A DNA stretch of 64,000 nt from Rhodobacteraceae bacterium S2214 (GCA_025141675.1 CP081161.1:1648001-1712000), one strand, 5' to 3'. Shown: positions 39,711-49,319, counted from the first letter of the stretch. Program-made: numbers and translations. Notes: a model not told the origin generated them from the letters alone.

Positions 39711-40538
39711 ATGATGAATGCCAAGACACTTCTGGGGGGGATTTTGGCGATATGTGTGGGGGCCGCTGCCATGGCCGACACACCTGTCAGACCCTTCTCG
39801 CGCGATGATGCTGCGACTTTGCAGGCCGAGGCCGCTGCAAATCGCCTTGCAGGGTTTCGTGTGCAGGCCCGTCCTGCCCACATGATCCGGTATCCGGCCA
39901 TAGTGGAAACACGCGCGCCCGATGTGCGCCCTGTTGCGCGATCCAGCTTTTTGCCGAACACACGTTGGACTCATAAGGACGGGTCTGATTTGTGGACGCG
40001 TGCTGCGATGACGGCGATTTCGGGTCATGGTGACGGGCTCGAATCACTCGTTCCGCGCGACATTGACACGTGGTGTCCTGCTTATATTGAAAACGGCCCC
40101 GAACAGCGCCGTGCGTTTTGGGTGGGTGTCATGTCGGCTTTGGCCAAGCATGAAAGCACCTATAATCCAAGTGCCGTGGGCGGCGGAAACCTTTGGTTTG
40201 GTCTGCTGCAAATCTATCCGGATACGGCACGCCGCTATGGCTGCTACGCCCGCACTGGCGAGGCGTTGAAAGATCCCGAGGATAACCTGTCCTGTGCTGC
40301 CCGCATTATGAACGTGACGGTCGCCCGCGATAACGCGATTGCGGTGCGCGATAGCCGTTGGCGCGGCATTGCTGCGGATTGGGGCCCGATGTCGAACCGG
40401 AGCAAGATTTCGGAAATGGCCGCTTGGACAAACCGTCAAAGCTATTGCAAGCCACAGGTCAACATCCGCCCGCAGGCGCGTCCAGCGGGCAATTGGGACG
40501 TGACCGTGTCCACTATGACAGCGCCTGCGAACGGGTAA
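39711..40538 (+). CDS. secreted lytic transglycosylase (SLT fold)
   Basis: A 275-residue protein with a signal peptide (ILAICVGAAAMA, cleavage before DTP). The SLT domain is in the C-terminal half: ALAKHESTYNPSAVGGGNLWFGLLQIYPDTARRYGC contains the catalytic glutamate (in KHES) and the GLLQI strand. It should cleave the MurNAc-GlcNAc bond with formation of 1,6-anhydro ends in the periplasm. Several cysteines (CPAY, GCYA, LSCAAR) may form disulfides. The first 70 mature residues are unassigned. Confidence 0.86.
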   Translation: MMNAKTLLGGILAICVGAAAMADTPVRPFSRDDAATLQAEAAANRLAGFRVQARPAHMIRYPAIVETRAPDVRPVARSSFLPNTRWTHKDGSDLWTRAAMTAISGHGDGLESLVPRDIDTWCPAYIENGPEQRRAFWVGVMSALAKHESTYNPSAVGGGNLWFGLLQIYPDTARRYGCYARTGEALKDPEDNLSCAARIMNVTVARDNAIAVRDSRWRGIAADWGPMSNRSKISEMAAWTNRQSYCKPQVNIRPQARPAGNWDVTVSTMTAPANG

Positions 40539-40565
40539 GATCTATCGCGTTTGGCGCTGTGCGTG

Positions 40566-40602
40566 CTTCTTTTGGTCTTAAATATCCCCGCCGGAGGCTC
40601 CG
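40566..40602 (+). repeat. dispersed intergenic repeat, copy 3
   Basis: The core CTTCTTTTGGTCTTAAATAT at 40566-40585 equals copy 1. The remainder differs: CCCCGCCGGAGGCTCCG, with a short GCC/GGC-type hairpin in place of the GGGGGC...GCCCCC one. It lies between the convergent transglycosylase and acyltransferase genes, near both ends. Confidence 0.7.
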
Positions 40603-40606
40603 ACGC

Positions 40607-41491
40607 TTAGCCTAGACGCGACAATAGTGGTCGGGTCACGGCCATCATATCAATCTCTGGCGTCGGCTTTTCACCCAGTAGCAACGTGGCATCCCGCAGC
40701 ACGGCGATGCCGTCGTCCGCTGATTTCGGTAAGGTGCGGCCTTGGATGTGCGGACCGACCGTGACTTGGAACGGCTGTTTGTGCTTGTTCAATGTCTCGT
40801 GGAACAGTGTGATGTCGCGCAGTGTCGGGTGGATGCGGTCGAAGAGATAGAACAGCGCTGAATTGCGGGCGCGAATGTTCACGGGCACGACGGGCAGGTC
40901 GAATTTGCGCGCGAGCATTGCTGCCGACGCCATCCATGGACGTTCCCATAGGCGCAGGCCGCGTCGTTTGGCCAGCCGCCCCGACGGAAAGATCACGCCG
41001 AGCCTGCCTGCATCCGTTGCTTTGCGGACGTATTGCATCGTTTCGCGCGCAGATGTGCGGCTGCGTTTTTCGAGCCGCCATTCGACGGGGCAGATCATGT
41101 CATCCATTTGTGGCAGAACACGCAAAATGTCTTTGTTCGCGAAGAAATAGGTGTCCGGTCGTCTTTGCGCGATCAGGTGGTGCAGTATGATGCCGTCCGC
41201 GATGCCCGTCGGGTGGTTTGCCACGATTAATGCGGGACCCTCTGCAGGAATATGACCCAGACCCGTTGCTGTCACGTGTTGGGACAGCATCTGTCCCATT
41301 GTGTGCATCACGTCAGCCGCAGATGCGTTTTCCAGCTTTTCTGCCAAGGCGACGGTTTCGCCGTAACCAAGCAGGTGATCAAGCGACTGTTGTGCGACTT
41401 GCGTCAGTGCGGTGTTGCGCCCCAGCCAAGGGGCGCGTTCGTGGATCAGGGGATCAATGCGATGTCTCATGGGATGCACCATGTGGTGCAA
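40607..41491 (-). CDS. lysophospholipid acyltransferase (PlsC-like, hemolysin-type)
   Basis: A 294-residue member of the LPLAT superfamily. The acyltransferase motif I is IVANHPTGIADG (His and Asp five residues apart, the variant found in the hemolysin/OlsA-like branch). Motif III-like FPSGRLAKRRGLRLWERPW and VVPVNIRARNSALFYL follow. Probable role: adding an acyl chain to a lysolipid such as lyso-ornithine lipid or lysophosphatidate; the exact substrate cannot be read. The start is uncertain among ATG 41491, 41482 and 41470. An inverted repeat covers the first two. Confidence 0.82.
   Translation of the reverse strand: MHHMVHPMRHRIDPLIHERAPWLGRNTALTQVAQQSLDHLLGYGETVALAEKLENASAADVMHTMGQMLSQHVTATGLGHIPAEGPALIVANHPTGIADGIILHHLIAQRRPDTYFFANKDILRVLPQMDDMICPVEWRLEKRSRTSARETMQYVRKATDAGRLGVIFPSGRLAKRRGLRLWERPWMASAAMLARKFDLPVVPVNIRARNSALFYLFDRIHPTLRDITLFHETLNKHKQPFQVTVGPHIQGRTLPKSADDGIAVLRDATLLLGEKPTPEIDMMAVTRPLLSRLG
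41475..41490. promoter_or_regulatory. TGCACCA/TGGTGCA inverted repeat at the acyltransferase start
   Basis: TGCACCA at 41475-41481 and TGGTGCA at 41484-41490 form a perfect 7-bp inverted repeat with a TG spacer, overlapping two candidate start codons. If translation begins at ATG 41470 the palindrome would cover the ribosome binding region and could act as an operator or RNA hairpin. Confidence 0.3.
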
Positions 41492-41529
41492 CCGTAACAG
41501 GCAAATGACAGATTGCGGGGATAGGCGAT

Positions 41530-44085
41530 CTACGCCGTATCGAGGATACGTGTCACCATTTCGCGTGTGTCGCCGGACAGGTTTGGTGTCGCTGCGATCC
41601 GGTTGAGCGCCGCCTTCATTTTTTCCTGACGCCCCGCATCGTAACGTTTGAAACTATCAAAGGCCGTGACCACCCGCGCGGTGGTTTGGGGGTTGATCGC
41701 GTCTAGTTTCACCAGCCAATCCGCCAGCAGCGCATAGCCACTACCGTCCGCGCGATGGAAACCGGCGGCGTGTCGTGCGAACGCGCCAAAGACTGCACGG
41801 AACCGGTTTGGGTTCTTTTCGTTGAAGTCGGGGTGGGCGGCCAAGGCTTTGACCGTCGCGACTGTGTCTTCTGGTGCGCTCAGCGCGACTTGGAGCCCGA
41901 ACCATTTGTCCATGACCAGACGGTCGTCGGACCATTGGTCTGCAAATGCCGCTAGCTGCGTTGTTTCGTGCCCGTTCCACAGCAATGCTGACAGCGCACT
42001 GATTTGTTGCGTCATGTTGTCTGCGGTCGCGAATTGCTGGGCTGCTTGTTTGCCGCCATCAAGCCGCGAAATCAGACCCAAGACCGCGTTCCCCAAATCG
42101 CGTTTGCCTGCTGGTCCAGCGTCAGGGCTATAGTCCCCATCAACGGTCATCGCCGCATAGAGCGCGGCAAGGTGATCCTGTAGATGTTCTGCTAACGCCT
42201 GCCTGAGTGTTTGGTGGGCCAGATGGATTGCATCTGGATCAGGTATAACCCCCTGCATATGCAGCGCTTGGGCTGTTTCAGCTTGGCTTGGGAACGACAA
42301 AAGGAACGCGCGGTAGGCTGGATCAAGATCGTTGTCACGCACAGCCACGCGCATCGCATCAAGGTAGCGCGTATCAGGCGCTGTTTCGTGCATCACCATC
42401 CGGCATAGAACGTCGGACACCAGTTTCCGGCCCGCGTCCCAGCGGTTGAAGGGATCACTGTCACGAGCAAGTAAAAGCGCCCGATCCGCGTCCGATTGCG
42501 TTTGTGACAGTGTGATGGGTGCTGTGAAGCCACGATTGATCGACAGGATCGGACGGGCAGGAAGCCCTGCGATGACAACAGTTTTGACCGTATCGTCGAG
42601 GATCAATAGCTGTTCAGCCTGCATTTCGGCCCCGTCTTGGCCGATCAACGCGTAACGCAATGGGATAACGCGGGCAGGCCAATCGATGCGACCAAGCGCG
42701 TCAATGGACTGTGACAGGTGTAAAGTCAGGGTGCTGTCGTTCCATTCTTCGGTGACGGTGACGTGGGGCGTGCCGGGATCGGTCCACCAGCGCGTGAACT
42801 GCGTAAGGTCGGTATCCATCGCCTGTTCGAAACAAGCGCGGAAATCTTCGATGGTGGCCGCGTCGCCGTCGTGGCGGTCGAAATACAGGTCAAGCGCTGC
42901 TTTGTAGCCTTCGTCACCCGCGAGGGTATGCAGCATGCCGATAATCTCTGCCCCTTTTTCGTAGACGGTCGCTGTGTAGAAGTTGTTGATTTCGGAAAAG
43001 CTGGACGGGCGGGGCGGGTGTGCCAGTGGTCCGGCATCTTCGCGAAACTGTGCTGCGCGCAATGTGATCGCGTCGTCGATCCGTTTGACAGGGGCGGATC
43101 GCATGTCTGCGGTGAACTGCTGGTCGCGGTAGACGGTCAGTCCTTCTTTCAGGCAAAGCTGGAACCAGTCGCGGCAGGTGATCCGGTTGCCTGTCCAGTT
43201 GTGAAAGTATTCGTGGGCGATGATCGCTTCGATCCGTTCAAAGTCTGCATCTGTCGATGTGGTAGGGGATGCGAGAACACAGCTGGAGTTGAAAATGTTC
43301 AATCCCTTGTTCTCCATTGCCCCCATATTGAAGTCATCGACGGCCACGATGTTGAAAATGTCCAAGTCGTATTCACGGCCGTAGACATCTTCGTCCCATT
43401 TCATCGACCGTTGCAGTGCGCCCATCCCGAAAGCGCATTTGTCTTCATCGGGCCCCGGGCGCACGTAGATGTTTAATGCGACGTCGCGGCCTGACATTGT
43501 TGTAAATGATCCCGGATGTGCCACCAGATTGCCCGCGACCAGCGCGAAAAGGTACGCGGGTTTTGGCCACGGATCGTGCCATTCGGCCCAGCCGTCGCCG
43601 GACGCCTGCGGATTGCCGTTGGACAGCAAGACAGGATAGTCGCCTTCGATCCGCACGGTGAAGACGGCCATCACATCGGGCCGGTCGGGGTAGTAGGTGA
43701 TTTTGCGAAACCCTTCGGCTTCGCATTGGGTGCAGTACATGCCGCCGGACATATAGAGCCCTTCAAGCGCGGTGTTGGTTTCCGGCGATATCGTGACCTC
43801 TGCTTCCCAGATGAACGGGGCGTTGGGCGCGTCGCAGATGAGACCGTCGTCAGTGAGCGTGGGATCTACAGGCGCGCCGTCTATTTTGGCGGAGACCAAG
43901 TTCAGTTCCGTGCCGTGTAGAGAGAAGGTGCTGTCGGTCGCATCCGGATTAGGTCGGAACGCGATACGGCTGATCACGCGGGTCTGGGTTGGGTGCAGAT
44001 GGAAGGTCAGGTGAACATCGTCGATCAAATAGGCGGGCGGGGTATAGTCTGCCAGATAGATGACGGACGGCGCGGAATCTTTCAT
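41530..44085 (-). CDS. pepN: aminopeptidase N (M1 family)
   Basis: An 851-residue zinc aminopeptidase. The M1 motifs are GAMENKGLNIFN (substrate N-terminus recognition) and HEYFHNWTGNR with the HExxH zinc site. The N-terminal beta domain (YLADYTPPAYLIDDVHL), catalytic domain, and long C-terminal helical domain (ending MVTRILDTA) match the bacterial PepN type, whose E. coli member has 870 residues. Cytoplasmic general aminopeptidase. The start ATG 44085 is followed within 80 bases upstream by the divergent DUF2256 gene. Confidence 0.95.
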   Translation of the reverse strand: MKDSAPSVIYLADYTPPAYLIDDVHLTFHLHPTQTRVISRIAFRPNPDATDSTFSLHGTELNLVSAKIDGAPVDPTLTDDGLICDAPNAPFIWEAEVTISPETNTALEGLYMSGGMYCTQCEAEGFRKITYYPDRPDVMAVFTVRIEGDYPVLLSNGNPQASGDGWAEWHDPWPKPAYLFALVAGNLVAHPGSFTTMSGRDVALNIYVRPGPDEDKCAFGMGALQRSMKWDEDVYGREYDLDIFNIVAVDDFNMGAMENKGLNIFNSSCVLASPTTSTDADFERIEAIIAHEYFHNWTGNRITCRDWFQLCLKEGLTVYRDQQFTADMRSAPVKRIDDAITLRAAQFREDAGPLAHPPRPSSFSEINNFYTATVYEKGAEIIGMLHTLAGDEGYKAALDLYFDRHDGDAATIEDFRACFEQAMDTDLTQFTRWWTDPGTPHVTVTEEWNDSTLTLHLSQSIDALGRIDWPARVIPLRYALIGQDGAEMQAEQLLILDDTVKTVVIAGLPARPILSINRGFTAPITLSQTQSDADRALLLARDSDPFNRWDAGRKLVSDVLCRMVMHETAPDTRYLDAMRVAVRDNDLDPAYRAFLLSFPSQAETAQALHMQGVIPDPDAIHLAHQTLRQALAEHLQDHLAALYAAMTVDGDYSPDAGPAGKRDLGNAVLGLISRLDGGKQAAQQFATADNMTQQISALSALLWNGHETTQLAAFADQWSDDRLVMDKWFGLQVALSAPEDTVATVKALAAHPDFNEKNPNRFRAVFGAFARHAAGFHRADGSGYALLADWLVKLDAINPQTTARVVTAFDSFKRYDAGRQEKMKAALNRIAATPNLSGDTREMVTRILDTA

Positions 44086-44162
44086 GGGACAGCCTTTATG
44101 ATACGCAGGGTTGATCTAACTATTGGGAACCCGCCCCCGAACTGCAAGCGAAAGGCAGACCA

Positions 44163-44303
44163 TTGGCAAAGATGCGCAAGAAATCAGATTTACCCCAGAA
44201 AATATGTATCGTGTGCGAGAAACCGTTCACATGGCGCAAGAAATGGGCAACGGTTTGGGACGAGGTCCGCTACTGCTCTGACCGGTGTCGGCGGGTCAAA
44301 TGA
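44163..44303 (+). CDS. DUF2256 zinc-ribbon mini-protein
   Basis: A 46-residue protein of the DUF2256 family. Its four cysteines are in two CxxC-like pairs ([10 protein letters not shown] and YCSDRC), typical of a zinc ribbon, and the core [14 protein letters not shown] is the family signature. TTG 44163 is preferred, with GAAAGG just upstream, because family members begin a few residues before the RKKSDLP segment; ATG 44172 would give 43 residues. Function unknown. It is divergent from pepN and just upstream of a palindrome before glcB. Confidence 0.85.
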   Translation: MAKMRKKSDLPQKICIVCEKPFTWRKKWATVWDEVRYCSDRCRRVK

Positions 44304-44308
44304 AAGAT

Positions 44309-44327
44309 TGGTAAAAAGATTTTACCA
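44309..44327. promoter_or_regulatory. TGGTAAAA/TTTTACCA palindrome upstream of glcB
   Basis: TGGTAAAA (44309-44316) and TTTTACCA (44320-44327) form a perfect 8-bp inverted repeat with AGA between, six bases after the DUF2256 stop and 85 bases before the glcB ATG. The TGGT...ACCA pattern resembles GntR-family (FadR/PdhR-type) operators, although the spacing is wider. A weak TTGCCT (44334) and TAATGG (44357) pair 17 bases apart could be the promoter. Confidence 0.4.
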
Positions 44328-44411
44328 GATTTGTTGCCTATAGGAAACTTTTGTTCTAATGGTGATGAAAGCCGTGCTGCGGATACTCAATTTGTACTGA
44401 AAGGCCCGATT

Positions 44412-46544
44412 ATGACTGCTTATGTGACACGTGATGAATTGCAAGTTGACCCTGTCCTTGCTGATTTTATTGAACAAAAAGCGTTGCCAGATACAGGCAT
44501 TGCCCCGCATACGTTCTGGGCCGGATTGTCGGGCCTGATTCATGAGATGGGCCCGAAGAACCGCGCTTTACTGGAAAAACGGGCCGAAATTCAGGAACAA
44601 ATCGATGGTTGGCACGTCGCGAACCGCGGTCAGGACCATGATCCGGTCGCGTACAAAGCGTTTCTGACGGACATTGGTTATCTGGTGCCCGAAGGGCCGG
44701 ACTTTGAAATCGAGACAACAAACGTTGATCCTGAAATCGCATCTGTGCCGGGTCCGCAATTGGTTGTGCCGATTATGAATGCGCGGTTTGCGCTGAACGC
44801 TGCGAATGCGCGGTGGGGCAGCTTGTACGATGCGCTTTATGGCACCGATGCGCTGGGCAGCACTGCACCGAAGGGTGGCTATGACGCGGAACACGGTGCG
44901 AAAGCGATTGCATGGGGGCGCAAGCATCTGGACGATGTGGCACCGCTGGCCGAAGGGTCTTGGGCGGACATCGACGGGCTTGCCGTGGATAATGGCAACC
45001 TTGTGCCTGCGCTGAAAGACCCGAACCAGTTTGTGGGCGGCAATGCTGACGACAACGGTCTGACGGATGTATTTCTGCGCGCCAACGGTCTGTTGATTGG
45101 TGTGATCATTGATCCGGAATCCAACATCGGTAAAACCGACAAGGCGGGTATTGCGGACATCATGCTGGAAAGCGCGTTGTCGGTGATTATGGACTGCGAA
45201 GATTCAGTTGCCGCTGTGGATGGTGAGGACAAAGTCGTCGCCTATGCCAATTGGCTTGGTCTGATGCAGGGCACCTTGTCCGAGACTGTGACCAAGGGCG
45301 GCGAGACGTTTGAACGTGTCCTGAACGACGACATTGGTTTCACGGGCAAGAAGGGGCAGGAAATCCGTTATAAGGGTCGCGCATTGATGCTGATCCGCAA
45401 CGTGGGTCATTTGATGACGAACCCTGCTATTCTGGATCGCGACGGTAATGAAGCGGGCGAAGGGCTGATGGATGCGATGATCACGACGATGATCGCGATC
45501 CACGATCTGCGCCGTCAGGGCGGGAATACGATCACCGGTTCCGTTTATGTCGTGAAACCAAAGATGCATGGCCCAGAGGAAGTTGCTTTCGCTGACGAGA
45601 TTTTCACAGCTGTTGAAAAGGCGCTGTCGCTGCCTGCGAACACCGTGAAGCTGGGGATCATGGACGAAGAACGGCGCACGTCCGCCAACCTGAAGGAATG
45701 TATCCGTGCCGCGAAATCGCGGGTCGCATTTATCAACACAGGGTTCTTGGACCGCACCGGCGACGAAATCCACACGTCGATGGAAGCGGGGCCAATGGTG
45801 CCGAAGGGCGAGATGAAATCGTCTGCGTGGATCAACGCATATGAAGATCGCAACGTTGACATCGGTCTGGCCTGTGGCCTGCAGGGCAAGGCGCAAATCG
45901 GCAAGGGGATGTGGGCGATGCCTGATCGTATGGCCGAGATGCTGGACGCCAAGGTCGGCCATCCGATGTCAGGTGCGAACTGTGCGTGGGTGCCGTCACC
46001 AACGGCTGCGACGCTGCACGCCACGCATTACCACAAGATCGGTGTGCTTGACCGCCAGAACGAGATCAAAGCAGGCGGTGCCCGTGGCACGCTTGATGAT
46101 CTGCTGACAATTCCTGTGGCACGCGGGGCGAACTGGTCCGAGGACGAAATCACCCGCGAGATCGAAAACAACGCGCAAGGGATTCTTGGCTATGTTGTGC
46201 GCTGGATTGATGCCGGTGTCGGCTGTTCCAAGGTGCCGGATATCAACGATGTGGGCCTGATGGAAGACCGCGCGACCTGCCGGATTTCGTCGCAGGCGCT
46301 GGCAAACTGGTTGCACCATGACGTCGTGTCTCAAGAACAGGTGATGGCGGGCATGCAGAAAATGGCCGAAGTCGTTGATCGTCAGAACGCGAACGACCCG
46401 AGCTACATTCCGATGGCTCCGAACTTTGACACAGTTGCGTTCCAAGCTGCCTGTGATCTGGTGTTCCAAGGCCGTGTGCAGCCGTCTGGTTATACGGAAC
46501 CTGTGCTGCACCGCCGTCGCCAAGAATTCAAAGCGCAAGCTTAA
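44412..46544 (+). CDS. glcB: malate synthase G
   Basis: A 710-residue malate synthase of the large G type, condensing glyoxylate and acetyl-CoA to malate. Recognisable regions are [17 protein letters not shown] (metal-binding Glu/Asp), [42 protein letters not shown], and [22 protein letters not shown]. The frame is open to 44331, but ATG 44412 with GAAAGG upstream gives the family start and length (723 in E. coli). A GlcG-like gene follows 25 bases later, suggesting a glycolate/glyoxylate operon. Confidence 0.97.
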   Translation: MTAYVTRDELQVDPVLADFIEQKALPDTGIAPHTFWAGLSGLIHEMGPKNRALLEKRAEIQEQIDGWHVANRGQDHDPVAYKAFLTDIGYLVPEGPDFEIETTNVDPEIASVPGPQLVVPIMNARFALNAANARWGSLYDALYGTDALGSTAPKGGYDAEHGAKAIAWGRKHLDDVAPLAEGSWADIDGLAVDNGNLVPALKDPNQFVGGNADDNGLTDVFLRANGLLIGVIIDPESNIGKTDKAGIADIMLESALSVIMDCEDSVAAVDGEDKVVAYANWLGLMQGTLSETVTKGGETFERVLNDDIGFTGKKGQEIRYKGRALMLIRNVGHLMTNPAILDRDGNEAGEGLMDAMITTMIAIHDLRRQGGNTITGSVYVVKPKMHGPEEVAFADEIFTAVEKALSLPANTVKLGIMDEERRTSANLKECIRAAKSRVAFINTGFLDRTGDEIHTSMEAGPMVPKGEMKSSAWINAYEDRNVDIGLACGLQGKAQIGKGMWAMPDRMAEMLDAKVGHPMSGANCAWVPSPTAATLHATHYHKIGVLDRQNEIKAGGARGTLDDLLTIPVARGANWSEDEITREIENNAQGILGYVVRWIDAGVGCSKVPDINDVGLMEDRATCRISSQALANWLHHDVVSQEQVMAGMQKMAEVVDRQNANDPSYIPMAPNFDTVAFQAACDLVFQGRVQPSGYTEPVLHRRRQEFKAQA

Positions 46545-46569
46545 CACACTCATCTAAAGGAGCCTGCAA

Positions 46570-46998
46570 ATGGCTGAGATTTCGATTGAAAACGCGCGCG
46601 TAATCATTGCGCAAACCATCGCTAAGGGCCGTGAAATGGGTCTGAAGCCGCTGTCTGTTGTGGTGTTGGATGCAGGCGGTCACGTCAAAGCATTTGAGCG
46701 TGAAGATGGCGCTGCTCCGGGTCGTTTTGCGATTGCGCACGGCAAGGCCTACGGCTGCGTGATGCTGGGTATGACGGGGTCTGCGCAGATGGCGCGGGCC
46801 GAACAGCAGGCTTATTTCATGGACGCTGTGAATGGTGCCTTTGGTGGTCAGGTTGTGCCTGTCCCGGGGGGCGTGATTGTGCGCGGTGACGATGGTGCCG
46901 TGATCGGCGCTGTGGGTGTTACAGGCGACACAAGCGACAACGATCTTGAAGCGGCGATGGCCGGAATTGCGGCAGCTGGCCTGAAAGGCGAAGGCTAA
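46570..46998 (+). CDS. GlcG/HbpS-family (DUF336) protein
   Basis: A 142-residue protein of the GlcG/HbpS heme-degrading-like family. It has the pattern LSVVVLDAGGHVKAFEREDGA, the FAIAHGKAYGCVMLGM helix and the C-terminal VIGAVGVTGDTSDNDLEAAMAG. Some members bind heme or cobalamin; others are encoded next to glycolate metabolism genes and are of unknown function. AAGGAG before ATG 46570 decides the start. It is in an operon with glcB and converges on the P450 gene with a 4-base overlap. Confidence 0.88.
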   Translation: MAEISIENARVIIAQTIAKGREMGLKPLSVVVLDAGGHVKAFEREDGAAPGRFAIAHGKAYGCVMLGMTGSAQMARAEQQAYFMDAVNGAFGGQVVPVPGGVIVRGDDGAVIGAVGVTGDTSDNDLEAAMAGIAAAGLKGEG

Positions 46999-48200
46999 CG
47001 CAATAGGACGCGCAAGTCCGTTAAACCATGTATCCCCGTCCTTGTTGTATAGGACGGGGAACTATCCGGCACAGCCAAGACGGTGTCCGGAAAGCGGGTG
47101 AATAGCTGTGTGATCGCGATCCGCGCTTCCGCCCGTGCCAACTGCATCCCCAAACAGACATGTGGTCCGTGCCCAAAACCGATGTGCGCGTTGGGTTGGC
47201 GACGTGGCTGAAACGTATCGGCTGCATCAAAGCGGTCAGGATCACGGTTGGCAGCGATCAGGAGTGGCATGACGGTGTCGCCTCTGCGCAGTTGCACCCC
47301 TTCAAAAGCGACGTTGCGGGCGACGAAATGCGGCTTCGTCAGCATCACTGGTGAATCGTGGCGCATGACTTCTTCGATCAGCAGGGGCAGGGCGTCGGGG
47401 GTATCGCGGACGGCTGCCCGTGCGTCTGGCCATGTAAGTATGCTGAGAATGGTCATGGTGATCAGGTGGACGGTCGTTTCGTGACCCGCCACGAACAGTG
47501 TGAACACCATCGCCAGCAATTCGTCGTCGTCCAGTTTGTCGCCTGCGGCCTCTGCGGCGACCAGTTCGGATATTAGTCCGGGGCGGGGCGATATGCGTTG
47601 CGCCGCGAATGCGTCGCGGAAGTATTGCATCAAGCGACGTAGGCTTGGCAGGGCGAGCAGCAGGGACATGCCGTTGACGGGACCCGATATGGGCGCAATC
47701 CATTGTGCGATACGGGCGCGGTCTGCCGGATCAATACCCAGCAATATACAAATCGCCATCAACGGTAGCGGACGGGCGTAACTGGACAGGATATCGACGG
47801 GCCCCTGTGTGTCTAAACCTGCAAGCAGGCCATCCGCTATGTCTGTCAGTTCAGGTTCCATGTCTGCGATCTGGTGACGCGCAAAGGCCTGATCGACCAA
47901 GCCGCGCAACCGTTTGTGATCTGTACCGTCCGCGCCAAGCATGTTGCGCAACAGAGGTTTCATAAACTTCGGTAACCACCAAACCGACGCATCAAGGCCG
48001 CGTCCGGTGATCGGTTTAGGGTTCCGGACAAAAAGGTCGGTTTTCTTTAGGACGCTGCGGGCGGTTTGATCATTGGTGGTTACCCAAACTTCACCTAACA
48101 AAGGTATCTTTGCGCGTACGAGTGGCGCATCTTCCCGCATGTGTGTGAGTTGCGATGTCGGATCAGCCAGAAATGACGAAGAATTCAGCGAATAGCGCAT
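46995..48200 (-). CDS. cytochrome P450
   Basis: A 401-residue soluble bacterial P450. The I-helix oxygen-binding motif is AGHETT, the K-helix ExxR lies in IEEVMRHDSP, and the heme-binding loop is FGHGPHVCLGMQLAR with the axial cysteine. Length and lack of a membrane anchor fit a class I monooxygenase supplied by a ferredoxin, which is not encoded nearby. The substrate is not predictable. It has its own promoter region divergent from the PuuD-like gene. Confidence 0.93.
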   Translation of the reverse strand: MRYSLNSSSFLADPTSQLTHMREDAPLVRAKIPLLGEVWVTTNDQTARSVLKKTDLFVRNPKPITGRGLDASVWWLPKFMKPLLRNMLGADGTDHKRLRGLVDQAFARHQIADMEPELTDIADGLLAGLDTQGPVDILSSYARPLPLMAICILLGIDPADRARIAQWIAPISGPVNGMSLLLALPSLRRLMQYFRDAFAAQRISPRPGLISELVAAEAAGDKLDDDELLAMVFTLFVAGHETTVHLITMTILSILTWPDARAAVRDTPDALPLLIEEVMRHDSPVMLTKPHFVARNVAFEGVQLRRGDTVMPLLIAANRDPDRFDAADTFQPRRQPNAHIGFGHGPHVCLGMQLARAEARIAITQLFTRFPDTVLAVPDSSPSYTTRTGIHGLTDLRVLLR

Positions 48201-48318
48201 ATCGGTATCATTACGGCCTGTGCATTGGTGTCAATGCTGCTGTGTGCCGAGTGAGGGTTCCCAAGCACAGTTGCTGGGCTATAATCACGATTGCAAAGTA
48301 AAGATTGGATAGACCGCA

Positions 48319-49095
48319 ATGTCTCGGCCTGTGATCGGCGTTATCGCCAATGCCCATACCATCAATGACGATTATCATGTTCAAGCAGCAGGCGAGCTAA
48401 ACTTGCAAGCCGTTGTCGAAGCGTCGGGGGGGATACCGTTGATTGTGCCGGCGAACCCGAATTTGTTCGATCTGCAGGAATTACGCGAAACCTGCGCCGG
48501 TTTCGTTTTCACGGGCGGGCGGCCGAATGTGCATCCAGAGGAGTACGGCGAAGTCGAAACGCCAGCCCATGGTACGTTTGACCGCAATCGCGACCGTTTG
48601 GTATTGCCGCTGATCCGTGCATGCGTGGCGGCGGGGCAACCGATCATTGGTATCTGCCGCGGCTTTCAAGAGGTGAACGTGGCGTTTGGCGGATCGCTGT
48701 ATCCTGAAATTCGCGATCTGCCCGGTCGTGACAACCACCGCATGCCACCGGATGGCACGCTGGAAGAAAAGTTCGCGATGCGCCACGAGATCACATTTAG
48801 CGCGGGCGGACCCTTTGAACGAATCATTGGGGCGCAGAAGGTGATGACGAATTCGCTGCACGGGCAGGGAATCAAGGAACCCGGGCCACGTATTGTGGTT
48901 GATGGCTATGCGCCCGATGGCACGCCTGAGGCGATCTTTGTCAAAGATGCACCCGGATTTACCTATTCGGTTCAATGGCATCCGGAATGGAATGCGGCGT
49001 CAGATCCGGTTTCAAGGCCGCTTTTTGCGGCTTTTGGCGATGCATGTCGCGCTTGGGTTGCGGGACAATCGGAATTGTCGCTAAAATCAGCCTAG
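48319..49095 (+). CDS. PuuD-like gamma-glutamyl hydrolase (class I glutamine amidotransferase)
   Basis: A 258-residue peptidase C26 protein. The nucleophile elbow GICRGFQEVNVAFGGSLY contains the active-site cysteine, and VQWHPEW holds the His and Glu of the triad. It resembles PuuD, which hydrolyses gamma-glutamyl-GABA in putrescine breakdown, but no other put/puu gene is present, so the substrate is uncertain. GGATAG precedes ATG 48319. Transcription may end at the strong hairpin at 49272. Confidence 0.85.
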   Translation: MSRPVIGVIANAHTINDDYHVQAAGELNLQAVVEASGGIPLIVPANPNLFDLQELRETCAGFVFTGGRPNVHPEEYGEVETPAHGTFDRNRDRLVLPLIRACVAAGQPIIGICRGFQEVNVAFGGSLYPEIRDLPGRDNHRMPPDGTLEEKFAMRHEITFSAGGPFERIIGAQKVMTNSLHGQGIKEPGPRIVVDGYAPDGTPEAIFVKDAPGFTYSVQWHPEWNAASDPVSRPLFAAFGDACRAWVAGQSELSLKSA

Positions 49096-49119
49096 GGTTG
49101 ATATTCACGGATGCAAATG

Positions 49120-49319
49120 TGTTTTTTTTCCCCCTAGTTGCTGCGAGGGGGGGGTGATCAAATGAGGGCATCACTCCCGTCCCAAGTAGTTTCGTAGTGA
49201 GTTTTTTGTTCTGGGTGTGAGTAACCTGTTCAGTAATTTCCGCCGCGCAAGCGGCGGAACTTCGAACGGGGCTGTATCGGTTGACGGTCCCAACACCGCC
49301 AACCGATACAGGCCTTTTT
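49120..49319 (+). ncRNA. candidate structured small RNA or leader
   Basis: A 298-base gap between the PuuD-like and isomerase genes holds three stems in series: a G-rich stem near 49148-49180 (GGGGTGAT pairing with ATCACTCCC), a perfect 9-bp hairpin with a GCAA tetraloop (49238-49259, TTCCGCCGC/GCGGCGGAA), and a 17-bp terminator hairpin (49272-49311) ending in T. No open frame is supported. This is what an independent sRNA, or a long attenuated leader of the isomerase gene, would look like. A trailing 3' UTR of the PuuD-like gene is also possible. No known RNA family was recognised. Confidence 0.4.
49272..49319 (+). terminator. strong Rho-independent terminator
   Basis: CTGTATCGGTTGACGGT (49272-49288) and ACCGCCAACCGATACAG (49295-49311) form a 17-bp stem with one mismatch and a 6-base loop, followed by GGCCTTTTTA with five T at 49315-49319. 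It is 177 bases after the PuuD-like stop and 75 bases before the isomerase start. Confidence 0.85.
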
